64,000 bases of DNA from NCBI GenBank assembly GCA_019636285.1, contig JAHBXV010000025.1:33076-97075 (forward strand). Direction: 5' to 3'. How positions within the stretch are numbered: position 1 is the stretch's first letter; every line of letters begins with the position of its first letter. Position numbers and translations under genes: made by a program. The notes under the pieces are model-generated. The model ran no database searches, was not told where the DNA came from, and was given only the letters and a program-made list of their open reading frames with translations. This document shows, piece after piece, positions 55,209 to 64,000 of the stretch. Source of the stretch: Planctomycetaceae bacterium (lineage in GTDB: Bacteria > Planctomycetota > Planctomycetia > Planctomycetales > Planctomycetaceae).

Positions 55209-56042
55209 TCAGCGGCGGCCGACGAAAATCAGCGCCGCTCCAGCGGTCAGCGCGAGAAAGATCGCGATCTTCATCGGACCGTTCAGCCAGCCCGACGGCG
55301 CCTGCGTGACCACGCCGTTCCCGACACCAGCCGCGTTCGGCGAGTCGGCAACATGAAACTCGGCGCCGCATTTCGGACAGCGGTCGCCGTTGCGCAGGGG
55401 ACGCTCCAGCTCGAAGACCTGGCGGCACTGGTAACAGGTGTACGGATACGACGCGGCCGGAACTTTCGGCGTCGCCTGGGGTTCGACCCCGACGGTTTCC
55501 GTTCTCAACGGAGGGGCGTTTTCGGGCTCCAGCGCGGAAAGCGGCGGCGCGTCGAAATCCGCAATCGCGATCACGGTTTTCGGCCGACGCAGTCGTTTCC
55601 CTCGGCCGGCCGAAAACTCGATTCCCGGCACGGCGGTCTCTGTTCCCCGGCTCGCCATCGCGTCCACGGTTCGATCGGTCGAGTAGAACTGCGCGCCAAC
55701 CTTCTCGCAGGCATCCAGAAGGCTGTCGTATTCGTCCTTTCCAGGGGAATACGTGATTTGTCCGTCGACCGTTCTCATCTCGCGGATCGTGCTCCACTTC
55801 ACGGTCAGTTCGCGACCGTTGATCGGAAGAAGGTACGAGACCTCGCTAAACGTGAAACCAATCAGGCGGCCGCGAACAATCGACCCGGAGGTCTTGCGAA
55901 ACGACACTTCGGGCCGTTCCGGAAACTGAACGTATTCGTGCGCCGATTCCGGCTCGTCAGCGCGAACGTCAACCACGGACAGGTTCGCGAATAGGGCGAG
56001 AGAAACGACCAGCGTTCCGATTCGAGCAGCGAGATTCGACAT
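55209..56042 (-). CDS. Exported zinc-ribbon protein with a C-terminal membrane helix
   Basis: The protein has 277 residues from ATG 56042. A signal peptide (through about VDVRA) is followed by a beta-rich segment (SGSIVRGRLIGFTFSEVSYLLP), then a middle part of unknown type. YTCYQCRQVF and GDRCPKCGAEFHV form a zinc ribbon at about 205-235. A membrane helix (MKIAIFLALTAGAALIFV) ends the protein. I do not recognise a family. The exported zinc ribbon suggests a structural role. Confidence 0.65.
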   Translation of the reverse strand: MSNLAARIGTLVVSLALFANLSVVDVRADEPESAHEYVQFPERPEVSFRKTSGSIVRGRLIGFTFSEVSYLLPINGRELTVKWSTIREMRTVDGQITYSPGKDEYDSLLDACEKVGAQFYSTDRTVDAMASRGTETAVPGIEFSAGRGKRLRRPKTVIAIADFDAPPLSALEPENAPPLRTETVGVEPQATPKVPAASYPYTCYQCRQVFELERPLRNGDRCPKCGAEFHVADSPNAAGVGNGVVTQAPSGWLNGPMKIAIFLALTAGAALIFVGRR

Positions 56043-56209
56043 GGTCTGGCTCACTGATGCCGGAGATTTTGGCGGCGACAGAGACATCACGCGACCAAAC
56101 GAGCCAGATCGAGTCGACAACGACCCTAGTCTTGGCCCGTCTCCCAAAAATGATGACAGGTTCGCTGCCCCTGTTCAAGAGATCACCGCAGCGCGTACTG
56201 AAAACTCGC

Positions 56210-57043
56210 TCACGAAGCCGGTTGTCGTTCCGCCGCTGACGAAACGACGCGGGGCTCAAGCAGGCAGTGGGCACCTTCCGCGTTCGGTGACCTTATCAAA
56301 CGAGTGCCGTTGAGGTCCGTCCACAATGCGATTCCGCCCAAAAGCCCTGATACGTTCGCGACCACTTCAACGTCCCCGGGGAGTTTCGCGGTATCGAGCA
56401 ACCGCGCATTGCCACCGCCAATGTACAGGCGATCGAAATTGAAGATCCGCCGCAACAGGTCAATCGCGTTCCCCAGTTTAGCCTTCCAGGCATCCTGGCC
56501 GATCTGCTCGAGCGATCGTTGACCCAGCCAGTCTTCGTACGTCTTTCCATCCTCAAAGGGGTGGTGTGCCAGTTCCAGGTTCGGAACGAGAATACCGTCC
56601 GCGAACATCGCCGAACCCATGCCGGTTCCCAGCGTGATCACCATTTCGATTCCTTCGCCGCGAATCGCCCCGAAACCCTGAATATCGGCATCGTTCGCGA
56701 CGCGCACGGGGTGATTGAGGCGGCAGGCCAGCCGCTCGGCAAAGGGAAATCCGGCAAACGAAGGATCGAGATTGGGAGCCGTCTCGACGATCCCGCGGCG
56801 AACGACTCCCGGAAACCCGACCGCCACGCGCTCGTAGTCTCCTGACCGCTCGGCGAGCCCTGCGATGGTCTCAAGGACGGCTTCCGGAGTCGCGGGCTTG
56901 GGAGTCGGATCACGCAGCCTTTCTGAGAGCGGATGACCGAATTCGTCGAGGACCATGGTCTTGATACCGGTACCGCCGATATCGACCGCAAGCGTCCGCG
57001 GGTCGTCGCAGGGAACCAGTTCAACGGAATGGCTGGTGTTCAC
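56210..57043 (-). CDS. ROK-family kinase, polyphosphate-glucokinase-like
   Basis: The protein has 277 residues from GTG 57043 (GAAGGA six bases upstream). The phosphate-binding loop VDIGGTGIK has Asp21; VGFPGVVRRG, NDADIQGFGA and GTGMGSA follow, as does the ROK-type ELAHHPF. The polyphosphate glucokinases of this branch transfer phosphate from polyphosphate or ATP to glucose. The gene is followed on the same strand by the zinc-ribbon gene after 167 bases. Confidence in the ROK call is high, and lower for the phosphate donor. Confidence 0.85.
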   Translation of the reverse strand: MNTSHSVELVPCDDPRTLAVDIGGTGIKTMVLDEFGHPLSERLRDPTPKPATPEAVLETIAGLAERSGDYERVAVGFPGVVRRGIVETAPNLDPSFAGFPFAERLACRLNHPVRVANDADIQGFGAIRGEGIEMVITLGTGMGSAMFADGILVPNLELAHHPFEDGKTYEDWLGQRSLEQIGQDAWKAKLGNAIDLLRRIFNFDRLYIGGGNARLLDTAKLPGDVEVVANVSGLLGGIALWTDLNGTRLIRSPNAEGAHCLLEPRVVSSAAERQPAS

Positions 57044-57134
57044 GGAGCATCCTTCCCGCACTCAGCAAATCGAATTCTCGAACTGTTTTCTTGCCACCAC
57101 TTAATGCCTTTGCATCCACGGTGACCGCTTTCCG

Positions 57135-57500
57135 TCACGTCTCGTCCACAAGCCCTCGGTCGACGGCGTCGCTCAAAACCCGTCGAAGTTCCCGAAGATA
57201 ATCTTGGAACGCCTCTCGCCCAGATGACGTCAGAATCAGACGCGTCTGCGAGGTTCCCTGTCGCGACTTTTTCCACATTTCCACCCACCCGGCGTCAATC
57301 AATGCCGCCAGATGACGGTTCAGGTTGCCATCGGTCAGTCGGCAGGCGGCGCGGACTTCGGCGAACAGCAAACCGGCCGGTGCGTCCGCGAGCGCCATCA
57401 AGAGACCCAGCCGAGCCCGCTCGTGAGCCAAACGCGTCAGACCCGCATAGTGAAATCGGCCAGCGGAGGAATCGGCTGCCGCGGGAGCGGGATCCACCAT
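57135..57500 (-). CDS. Winged-helix transcriptional regulator
   Basis: The protein has 121 residues from ATG 57500. LARERARLGLLMALADAPAGLLF-like text, then ACRLTDGNLNRHLAALIDAGWV (recognition helix) and a wing WKKSRQGTSQTRLILTSSGREAF match the HTH_34/winged-helix regulators that resemble the MarR type. It may be a repressor of neighbouring genes, but the target is unknown. A GTGCCACTGGC element at 57628 lies upstream. Confidence 0.8.
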   Translation of the reverse strand: MVDPAPAAADSSAGRFHYAGLTRLAHERARLGLLMALADAPAGLLFAEVRAACRLTDGNLNRHLAALIDAGWVEMWKKSRQGTSQTRLILTSSGREAFQDYLRELRRVLSDAVDRGLVDET

Positions 57501-57627
57501 CACGGGTATTCCGACTCGGGACGACCACGAAACGTGCCGCACGCCGCACGAGCGTGACGACAACACGGCCCCGATTTTATCACGACGGCAGCGCGGAGTC
57601 GCCGGAACTTCTTCGCGGACACCGATC

Positions 57628-57658
57628 GTGTGCCACTGCCTTCGCCAGTGTGCCTTTA
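57628..57658 (+). repeat. GTGCCACTGCC palindromic repeat
   Basis: GTGTGCCACTGCCTTCGCCA followed by GTGTGCCTTTAG is a variant of the 6226, 6355 and 49504 elements. It lies between the regulator and fabH. Confidence 0.55.
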
Positions 57659-57739
57659 GCGAATCAACCGCAACAAGACGCACCGGCGGAGCCAACGGCA
57701 CCAGCCCGCCGCATCGCCTGAGGGCTATTCAACGGGCGG

Positions 57740-58852
57740 CTACCAGTTGAACAGACAGGTTCCCCATGTCAGCCCGGCGCCGAAACCCGCCATCAGAACG
57801 GTCGAGCCCTGGCCGATCCGTCCGCCGCGAACGGCTTCGTCCAAAGCGAGCGGCACCGATCCGGCCGAGGTGTTGCCATACCGGGCGAGATTGTTGAACA
57901 GCTTTTCCGGCGGAATCGCCAGTTGCTCGGCCACGTTGTTGATGATGCGAATGTTGGCCTGATGGAGAACGAACAGATCGACGTCCTCGACCCGCATTCC
58001 GCTTTGATGGAGCACGCGATCGATCGACTCGACAACCGCGCGGACGGCCCACTTGAAGACGTTACGGCCATCCATTCGCAACAGATGCCGGCCAGCCGCC
58101 AGATCTTCGGCCGTGAGCGGAGACTTTGTGCCGCCAACCGGGCGATCGAGCATCGGCCCGCCGGAGCCGTCCGAACCAAGCTGGTAACACATCAGGCCCT
58201 GGTGCGCGTCGCCGCGGCCCAGAACGACGGCTCCCGCGCCATCGCCGAACAGCGGGGCAATCTTCTGATCGGCCTGATCAACGATTCGGCTGTTGCAGTC
58301 GGCACCGATGACCAGCGCCCGATGGCTGTTCCCGGTCGCGACGAACTGGGCCGCCGTCGCCAGGGCATAGACGAAGCCCGAGCAGGCCGCCTGCAAGTCG
58401 AACGCCGGCGCATCGATCCCCAGAGCCGACTGCACGAGATTGGCGGTCGTCGGGCACTGATAGTCGGGCGTGAATGTTCCCACCACCACGAGGTCGATGT
58501 CTTCCGCGCGGACGTTGCAGCGGTCGAGTGCCCGCCGTGCCGCCGCGATGCACATGTCGCTCGTCGCCAGATGCGGTGGCAGATGACGGCGGGCCAGAAT
58601 GCCGGTGCGCTGTTCAATCCATTGCGGGTCGAAGCCACGCTCGCGCTTCAGGTCTTCGTTCGAGACGATTGTCTCGGGGACATACGAGCCTGTTCCGAGA
58701 ACCTGAACACCAAGCAGAGTTCGTGTGCGTCGGCTCCAGGAGACGGCAGCCTGCGGCACTGGCTCCCGCTCCGCGGGGCGCGCCAGCTCGGATCCCACCG
58801 ACTCGGCGGTGGAGGCCACATCACTCCGCTGGGAGGCGGGGATGGAATACAT
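57740..58852 (-). CDS. fabH: 3-oxoacyl-ACP synthase III (beta-ketoacyl-ACP synthase III)
   Basis: FabH starts fatty-acid synthesis by condensing acetyl-CoA with malonyl-ACP. The catalytic triad is Cys157 (LQAACSGFVYAL), His297 (LHQANIRI) and Asn327 (YGNTSAGS); QRTGILARRH and GDGAGAVVL are also present. The protein has 370 residues, longer than usual because of about 45 extra residues before LLGVQVLGTGSYVPE. No better start is visible. It stands alone; no plsX or fabD is adjacent. Confidence 0.9.
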   Translation of the reverse strand: MYSIPASQRSDVASTAESVGSELARPAEREPVPQAAVSWSRRTRTLLGVQVLGTGSYVPETIVSNEDLKRERGFDPQWIEQRTGILARRHLPPHLATSDMCIAAARRALDRCNVRAEDIDLVVVGTFTPDYQCPTTANLVQSALGIDAPAFDLQAACSGFVYALATAAQFVATGNSHRALVIGADCNSRIVDQADQKIAPLFGDGAGAVVLGRGDAHQGLMCYQLGSDGSGGPMLDRPVGGTKSPLTAEDLAAGRHLLRMDGRNVFKWAVRAVVESIDRVLHQSGMRVEDVDLFVLHQANIRIINNVAEQLAIPPEKLFNNLARYGNTSAGSVPLALDEAVRGGRIGQGSTVLMAGFGAGLTWGTCLFNW

Positions 58853-59166
58853 ATGGGTTTACCCTTGCGTTGGCATCAAAACCCGACAGGTGCGGACGCC
58901 GTCCGGAGGTCGGACGGCGAGGAGCCCGCCGACCCGGGACTTTGCTGCGGTCTGTCATCAAACCGCCATGGAAATCTTGTTGATTTGCCAGATGGCGCCT
59001 CTGGCAGTGACGAGCCAAGACAACACTCTCGGGACGATCACGGCGGGATTTCCCAGCCTGTTGAAGCTACCGCGATGAGTGTATTTTACAGAGGAGACTG
59101 GAACAAGCTCGACTCTGCACACCAAATGCCTCCTTTCCAAAGATTCCGTCGAACTTTAGGGCGCTG
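58853..59166. other. Divergent intergenic region
   Basis: No gene is visible. A GC-rich stretch around 58896-58920 (GCGGACGCCGTCCGGAGGTCGGACGGCG) can form a hairpin. The region holds the promoters of fabH and of the gene at 59167. Confidence 0.3.
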
Positions 59167-59571
59167 ATGCCATCCCATCACGACATCCGGCTTAAAGGGC
59201 CCTGGAGCTACTGTCTCCCCAATCGCCATGAACCCTTCAATTGTACCTTGCCTGTCGACCTTGCAGGGTTTCAAAGTCATCCTGGATACCGAATCGCTCT
59301 CCGGCGGAACTTCCATCGCCCGAGTGGTTTAACGCCCGCCGACAGCGTTCGCCTCCGCTTTCGCGCCGACGTTTCGCCCGATTCGGTGCGCCTGAACGAC
59401 GGGGTTCTTTCGGGCGAGCATTCCAGCGGGATCTGGCTGTCTGAAAATTTCGTGGAACGGCTCGATTTTTTTAACCGGATCGAGATTGAATTCCTCCTGG
59501 AGGAGCCCGTCCCGGCGAGCGGCTTACTGTGCGATGACGCCGTCCTGCGCCTCGAATCCTCGGCCGCCTGA
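59167..59571 (+). CDS. Hypothetical protein
   Basis: The product has 134 residues, without signal or membrane segment. LKGPWSYCLPNRHEPFNCTLPVDLA and FRADVSPDSVRLNDGVLS give a beta-rich look similar to carbohydrate-binding or lectin-like folds, but I recognise no family. Its 3' end overlaps the converging membrane-protein gene by 48 bases. Confidence 0.55.
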   Translation: MPSHHDIRLKGPWSYCLPNRHEPFNCTLPVDLAGFQSHPGYRIALRRNFHRPSGLTPADSVRLRFRADVSPDSVRLNDGVLSGEHSSGIWLSENFVERLDFFNRIEIEFLLEEPVPASGLLCDDAVLRLESSAA

Positions 59572-60351
59572 CTCGCCTTTTGTGTTCTGCCAAGTGGCAA
59601 CATAGGAAAGCGGCGCGGACAGCGTCGAATCGACGCCTCCCGTGCGACGGACGGACAGCCGCGCTCCGTGGCGATAAACCGCGCCGACCCGCGCTTCCAA
59701 TCCGGCTCCCGTGGCGTCTTCCGCTTCGAGCAGCGGCCGACCCGGAAAGGCCGGGCAGAAGGTCAGGTGGACGGCTGCCTCCCGTTGACCCGGTTCAAAG
59801 TCCACCCGGTACGTTCCCTCGCACACAATCGCCTCGTCCGCATCGGTCACGCGACGCCATTCGTGAACCGTCCCGGTGCCCTCCTCCGGTTCCTCTGCCC
59901 ATTCCAAACCGTTCTCCATGGGAAGCAACGCGACCTCGTTGGCTGCTGCCGCAGGGGGCGTTGCAGAAACGGGATCGGGAACCGTCCGCCGTGTGAGCCA
60001 GGCTGCCCAGGTCAGGGCGCAGATCGCAGCCGCCCCGCAGCCAGCAACCAGTCCCGCCTGCTGCGAGAGAGCCAGCGCCCACATGCCCGCCATCGCCCCC
60101 GGAATGATGGGACGCAGCAGCAGTGCTCGCCCGCCCCATCCTGTCTGCCGCTCTGGCATGGCCCAGGCGACCGCCGCGCTACTCAAAACGGCGACCACGC
60201 CCGTCGACAGCCAGTACAGCGAGACCGGAACCGCTGCCGTGAAGTGACCGTCCAAGCGTCGCGACAAGACGACGACGGTCGGAACGACCACGAACACGCC
60301 GGCCAATCCGCCCGCCCATCGAGCCCGTCGACAAGCGGCGGATTGATCCAT
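59524..60351 (-). CDS. Membrane protein with a soluble C-terminal domain
   Basis: The protein has 275 residues from ATG 60351. Four hydrophobic segments occupy about residues 12-120 (GLAGVFVVVPTVVVL, AVPVSLYWLSTGVVAVLSSAAVAWA, PIIPGAMAGMWALALSQQAGLVAG, CALTWAAWL). A linker is followed by a soluble beta-rich domain of about 110 residues (EWRRVTDADEAIVCEGTYRVDF). No family is recognised. It overlaps the convergent gene by 48 bases. Confidence 0.6.
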   Translation of the reverse strand: MDQSAACRRARWAGGLAGVFVVVPTVVVLSRRLDGHFTAAVPVSLYWLSTGVVAVLSSAAVAWAMPERQTGWGGRALLLRPIIPGAMAGMWALALSQQAGLVAGCGAAAICALTWAAWLTRRTVPDPVSATPPAAAANEVALLPMENGLEWAEEPEEGTGTVHEWRRVTDADEAIVCEGTYRVDFEPGQREAAVHLTFCPAFPGRPLLEAEDATGAGLEARVGAVYRHGARLSVRRTGGVDSTLSAPLSYVATWQNTKGESGGRGFEAQDGVIAQ

Positions 60352-60407
60352 GAACGCGTCCGCTCGGAACCCTGGTGTCCGTCCCACCGAGACCGATCCG
60401 TCTCGAC

Positions 60408-61589
60408 TCAGTCGCGGGTAAACTTCGGCTGAAAGTTGTCGCTACCCAACCCGGCGGCCTTGCGGAGGTCGGCGGCCTTGTCGGTCGCTTCCCACGAGAA
60501 TTCCGGTTCCTTACGACCGAAGTGTCCGCCGCTGGCTGTCAGTCGGTAAATGGGCCGGCGCAATTGCAGCGATTCAATGATCCCCAGGGGCGTCAGCCGG
60601 AAGAACTCGCGGACGAGTTCGACGATCTTGTCTTCGCTGACGACGTTGGTGTCGTTGGTGTCGACATGGACGCTCACCGGGTCCGCAACGCCAATCGCGT
60701 AGGCAAGCTGGACTTCGCATTCGGTCGCCAGACCAGCGGCGACGATGTTCTTGGCAACGTGGCGGGCCATGTAGGCGGCCGAACGGTCGACCTTGGTCGG
60801 ATCCTTGCCGCTGAACGCCCCGCCGCCGTGACGGCCCCATCCGCCGTACGTGTCGACGATGATCTTCCGCCCGGTCAGCCCACAGTCGCCGTGAGGACCA
60901 CCGATGACGAACCGCCCAGTCGGGTTGATGTGGTACTTGGTCTTGCCGCTGAGGAGCGTTTCCGGCACGGACGGACGAATCACCTGATCGATGACGAACG
61001 ACCGGATGTCGTCCTGCGAAACCTGTTCGTTGTGCTGGGTCGAGACCACGACAGCCGAAATGCCGACCGGGTTGTTGGCCGAGTCGTACTCAATGGTGAC
61101 CTGGCTCTTGCTATCGGGCCGCAACCAGTCGACTTCACCCGCGAACCGGGCTTCGGCGAGGCGGTTGATGATGCGGTGCGACAGGGCGATTGGCAGCGGC
61201 ATCAGCTCTTCGGTCTGCGTGCAGGCATAACCGAACATCAGGCCCTGGTCGCCAGCACCGTCGCGATCGACGCCCATGGCGATGTCAGCACTCTGGCTAT
61301 GAAGCCGAACGTCGACCTCGCAGGTGTCGGCACAAAACCCGATGTCGTTGCTGGTGTAGCCAATCTTGCGGATCGCCTCGCGAGCGACCGCTTCGTAGTC
61401 GACCTTGGAATTGGTGGTGATTTCACCGGCCAGGCACACAAAGTCCGTCGTGCAGAGGGTTTCGCAGGCGACGCGCGACCGGGGGTCGTTGGTGAGACAG
61501 GCATCGAGGACGGCGTCCGAGACGGCATCCGAGACCTTGTCGGGGTGACCCATGCTGACCGATTCGCTGGTAAACAGATAGCTCGACAT
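60408..61589 (-). CDS. metK: S-adenosylmethionine synthase
   Basis: The protein has 393 residues. It starts [29 protein letters not shown], with the ATP-binding His in [17 protein letters not shown] and the loop [18 protein letters not shown] are standard MetK motifs; the C-terminus has GGHFGRKE. It makes SAM from methionine and ATP, the methyl donor used by the rRNA methyltransferase type at 3325. ATG 61589 has GGAG nine bases upstream. I see no recognisable SAM riboswitch in its leader. Confidence 0.97.
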   Translation of the reverse strand: MSSYLFTSESVSMGHPDKVSDAVSDAVLDACLTNDPRSRVACETLCTTDFVCLAGEITTNSKVDYEAVAREAIRKIGYTSNDIGFCADTCEVDVRLHSQSADIAMGVDRDGAGDQGLMFGYACTQTEELMPLPIALSHRIINRLAEARFAGEVDWLRPDSKSQVTIEYDSANNPVGISAVVVSTQHNEQVSQDDIRSFVIDQVIRPSVPETLLSGKTKYHINPTGRFVIGGPHGDCGLTGRKIIVDTYGGWGRHGGGAFSGKDPTKVDRSAAYMARHVAKNIVAAGLATECEVQLAYAIGVADPVSVHVDTNDTNVVSEDKIVELVREFFRLTPLGIIESLQLRRPIYRLTASGGHFGRKEPEFSWEATDKAADLRKAAGLGSDNFQPKFTRD

Positions 61590-61963
61590 GGTCCTGTGCT
61601 CCGCAGCCGCCGCGCGAGGGGGGGGCTGACCACTTCAAAATACCCGGAATCTGCCGACCAGTGAGGGTCGGGGAGGACGTCCCGAATCCGGAAAATCGTG
61701 CACGCGGCGGCCTGGCTGGCGCCGGTCGATCGCGGGGATTGTAGGGGTTCTAAAGAGGGGCCTCAACCGAAAGACGCAGCCGGTCGCGTTTTTGAGAAAC
61801 GCCCCTCCAGGCCGGCAGCCGCTCTCCGGCAGCTCAACACGTCTCCAATGGTCCCCGGCTGGTCGATTTCGCGAACAAATCCCACAATGACTGGGAAACA
61901 ACTCCCCACGGCTGTTGGCTGCCCGCTGGTTGCTGGCGGCTAGCCGTTCAACGAGGCCCGTCT
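61590..61963. other. Divergent metK/nadC intergenic region
   Basis: It contains a GCTGG tract at 61913-61942 (GGCTGCCCGCTGGTTGCTGG), a member of the CCAGC-rich repeats. No gene or known riboswitch pattern was recognised by eye. Confidence 0.35.
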
Positions 61964-62839
61964 ATGACCGACTCGACTTCCGCCGACTACGGCTGGCACG
62001 AGGCAGCCGCGGCCGACGCGCTGATTGCCCTCGCCTTCGCGGAGGATCTCGGCGAGGCGGGAGACATTACGACGAATTCCCTGATACCGACCGACCGCCA
62101 GGGAACCGTGACGATCGGTGCTCGCGAGGCCGGCATCGTCGCGGGGCTGTCGGTCGTCGCCCAGGTCTTCGAAAAACTTGACGCGACGGTGCATGTGGAG
62201 CTTCGCAGTCGCGATGGCGACCCGGTTACTGCCGGGGAAATCGTCGCCACCCTGAGCGGCCCGCTCCGCTCGCTGCTGACGGGAGAACGGACGGCCCTCA
62301 ATTTTCTCACTCACTTAAGCGGCATCGCCTCGCTGACGGCGAAGTTCGCCGCCGAGATCGCCGGGACGAAAGCCGTCCTGCTCGATACGCGAAAAACCCA
62401 TCCGGGCTATCGCCTCCTGGAGAAGTACGCCGTTCGTTGCGGCGGGGGCACGAACCATCGCATGGGTCTCCACGATGGCGTCCTCATCAAGGACAATCAT
62501 GTCGCCGCCTGGAGCGAGTCGGCCACGCTTCCCGAGGCGATCGAACAGGCGCGGCGCGCGACCGGCCTGCCGATCGAAGTGGAGGTTGACACGCTCGCGC
62601 AACTGGCGGCTGTCCTTCCTTCGCGGCCGGCGATTGTCCTGCTGGACAATTTCGCTCTGGAAGAACTGACCCAGGCGGTCGCGCTCCGCGATAAAGAAGC
62701 CAACGATGTCCTCTTGGAAGCGTCCGGCGGGGTCAAGCTGGAAACCATTCGTGCGATTGCCCAGACCGGCGTCGATCGCATCAGTTGCGGGGCGTTGACG
62801 CACTCGGCAACCGGTCTCGATTTCGGGTTCGATTGGTGA
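61964..62839 (+). CDS. nadC: Nicotinate-nucleotide pyrophosphorylase (carboxylating)
   Basis: NadC makes nicotinate mononucleotide from quinolinate and PRPP in NAD synthesis. The protein has 291 residues. FAEDLGEAGDITTNSLIP is near the start. The PRPP and quinolinate contact block is LDTRKTHPGYRLLEKYAVRCGGG with HRMGLHDGVLIKDNH, and the end is EASGGVKLETIRAIAQTGVDRIS. GAGG lies eight bases before the ATG. It stands alone, divergent from metK. Confidence 0.95.
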   Translation: MTDSTSADYGWHEAAAADALIALAFAEDLGEAGDITTNSLIPTDRQGTVTIGAREAGIVAGLSVVAQVFEKLDATVHVELRSRDGDPVTAGEIVATLSGPLRSLLTGERTALNFLTHLSGIASLTAKFAAEIAGTKAVLLDTRKTHPGYRLLEKYAVRCGGGTNHRMGLHDGVLIKDNHVAAWSESATLPEAIEQARRATGLPIEVEVDTLAQLAAVLPSRPAIVLLDNFALEELTQAVALRDKEANDVLLEASGGVKLETIRAIAQTGVDRISCGALTHSATGLDFGFDW

Positions 62840-63031
62840 GTTGCCACACATTCGTGGGTCCAGGGCGGGGTAAATTGCACGATAAGAATTCGCGAAGATC
62901 GATCCGTCGACGGCGGAACCTGATTGTCAAAATTGACCAGTCGGTTAGCATGACGGGAAACGTACTGGTGGTTCGACGCTTGGTCGTCGTCCGTGTTAGA
63001 GCCCGGAATTCGCACTTGGGAGACTGTAGCA

Positions 63032-64000
63032 ATGCCTCGACAACTCGTGGCCAGCCTGATCGTCCTCTGCATGGCGACAACAACTTGGGGAGCCGACATT
63101 TACAAGCTCTCCTCCGGAGAGGTGAAACTTCAGTCGGTCGGGCCGCTGGCCTTTGGGCCGGATGGAATTCTGCTCATTGGCGACAACAAGGCCGCGACGG
63201 TCTACGGCGTGCAGACTGGCGACAAGACCGGCGATCCGGCTTCCGTCGAATTCCGTATTCAGGATCTGCCCGGCAAGCTTTCCGCGCTGTTGGGCGGTAC
63301 CTCCGAAGTTCAGGACATGGCCGTTAATCCGCAGACCGGCAACCTGTTCGTCGCGGTCGTCGCCAACGGCAAGCCCTCGATCGTCAAGATCGACGGCAAA
63401 GGGGACATGAAGCCGCTCGACCTGTCGAACATTCCGGTTTCAAAACTCGTCATCCCGAACGCTCCCGAAGACAAGGTGGTCGGCGAAGGCCGTCGCGCGC
63501 GCAACAATCGCGGCAGCACCATCACCGACCTCGCGTTTGTCGATGGCCAGGTCATCCTGTCGGGCCTGAGCGCGAGCGATGCCCCGTCGAATGTCCGCAC
63601 GCTCGGTTTCCCCTTCACGGAAGGCAATGAAGGGGCGAACCTCGAAATCTTCCATGCCGCTCACGGCCGCGTCGAAGACTATGCCCCCATTCGCACGTTC
63701 GTCCCGTTCGTAATCGACGGCAAGCCGAACGTGCTCGCCGGCTTTGTCTGCACCCCGCTCGTTCGTTTCCCGCTCGACAAGGTGGGCTCGGGCGGCAAGG
63801 TCGAAGGGACGACGGTCGCCGAACTCGGCAACCGCAATCAGCCGATCGACATGATCGCGTATAAGAAGGACGGCAAAGACTTCCTGCTGCTGGCGAACAG
63901 CGCTCGCGGCGTCATGAAGATCAGCACCGACAAGCTGGACGAAAACCCCGGCCTGACCCAGCCGGTTGGCGGCGGCGGCACGGCCGGCCAGCCGTTCGAG
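63032..64000 (+). CDS. Secreted planctomycete protein, beta-propeller-like (5' part)
   Basis: The frame runs from ATG 63032 to the window edge (323 codons seen), so the C-terminus is missing. It starts with a signal peptide (MPRQLVASLIVLCMATTTWGA; GGGAG lies upstream). LAFGPDGILLIGDNKAATVYGV, AVNPQTGNLFVAVV and LANSARGVMKIS recur as short strands typical of propeller blades. No catalytic residues can be named. It is probably exported to the periplasm or cell surface. Confidence 0.75.
   Translation, partial: MPRQLVASLIVLCMATTTWGADIYKLSSGEVKLQSVGPLAFGPDGILLIGDNKAATVYGVQTGDKTGDPASVEFRIQDLPGKLSALLGGTSEVQDMAVNPQTGNLFVAVVANGKPSIVKIDGKGDMKPLDLSNIPVSKLVIPNAPEDKVVGEGRRARNNRGSTITDLAFVDGQVILSGLSASDAPSNVRTLGFPFTEGNEGANLEIFHAAHGRVEDYAPIRTFVPFVIDGKPNVLAGFVCTPLVRFPLDKVGSGGKVEGTTVAELGNRNQPIDMIAYKKDGKDFLLLANSARGVMKISTDKLDENPGLTQPVGGGGTAGQPFE

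Noticed and set aside
57923..59167. A 414-codon plus-strand frame opposite fabH
   Set aside because: fabH has all catalytic residues; the antisense product has no motif and no start signal.
60375..61664. A 429-codon plus-strand frame opposite metK
   Set aside because: It is the antisense shadow of metK.
61590..61700. Possible SAM riboswitch before metK
   Set aside because: I could not find the conserved core or pairing pattern of any SAM riboswitch class by eye.

Overview
The window looks like a stretch of a planctomycete chromosome of fairly high GC. The evidence is the gene content: two sulfatases with formylglycine motifs, a DUF1549/DUF1553 protein carrying a CxxCH motif, a Tat-exported DUF1501 protein, a LEPR-XLL-type giant surface protein, a DUF1559 remnant, an anchored Ser/Thr kinase and many planctomycete-type secreted proteins of unknown function. 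Genes lie on both strands in short runs. House-keeping genes (argJ, trpA, sucC/sucD, lspA, metK, nadC, fabH, erpA and a tRNA-Arg) are scattered between envelope and accessory genes.

Layout. 0-7 kb: the 5' part of a repeat-rich surface protein, a secreted protein, an RlmI-like rRNA methyltransferase, argJ, a DUF1801 protein and tRNA-Arg(CCU). 7-11 kb: an accessory, partly low-GC stretch with a tectonin-like repeat protein, a broken DUF1559 gene, small secreted and membrane proteins, and two copies of a 141-144 bp element with inverted ends. 11-27 kb: a GroES-like protein, a UbiB-family kinase, two sulfatases, a receiver domain, a DapA-family enzyme, a rhodanese, trpA, a 42-residue lysine/alanine-rich histone-like peptide, a squalene-cyclase-fold repeat protein and a large DUF1549/1553 protein. 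27-32.5 kb: sucC and sucD, separated by a VapBC-type toxin-antitoxin pair and a DUF4058-like gene, then dksA-like and lspA. 32.5-45 kb: a YfhO-type membrane protein, a Cys-rich secreted protein, a Tad-pilus-like trio (secretin, CpaD-like lipoprotein, TPR lipoprotein ending in YHS-like domains), an M28 peptidase with a PDZ domain, an LCAT-like lipase and a DUF502 protein. 45-48 kb: an accessory island with two ParDE-type modules (one toxin frameshifted), a Fic remnant and a small gene whose start was split by a short mobile element. 48-64 kb: DUF1501, erpA, a Ser/Thr kinase, a 2OG-Fe(II) oxygenase, a zinc-ribbon membrane protein, a polyphosphate-glucokinase-like ROK kinase, a winged-helix regulator, fabH, metK, nadC and the start of a secreted protein.

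Intergenic space is rich in short repeats. I separate several families by eye: a GTGCCACTGGC palindrome, a GTGCCACGGCTC element, a TAGCCGCGACCC element that flanks trpA in inverted orientation, CCAGC-rich tracts, and a 76 bp element with perfect 12 bp inverted ends.

I did not find a complete new defence or biosynthetic system. The most unusual points are the 80 bp element inserted at a start codon with a 10 bp duplication, the TPR-YHS fusion in the Tad-like locus, the foreign cassette between sucC and sucD, and the two opposed ParDE modules around a Fic remnant.
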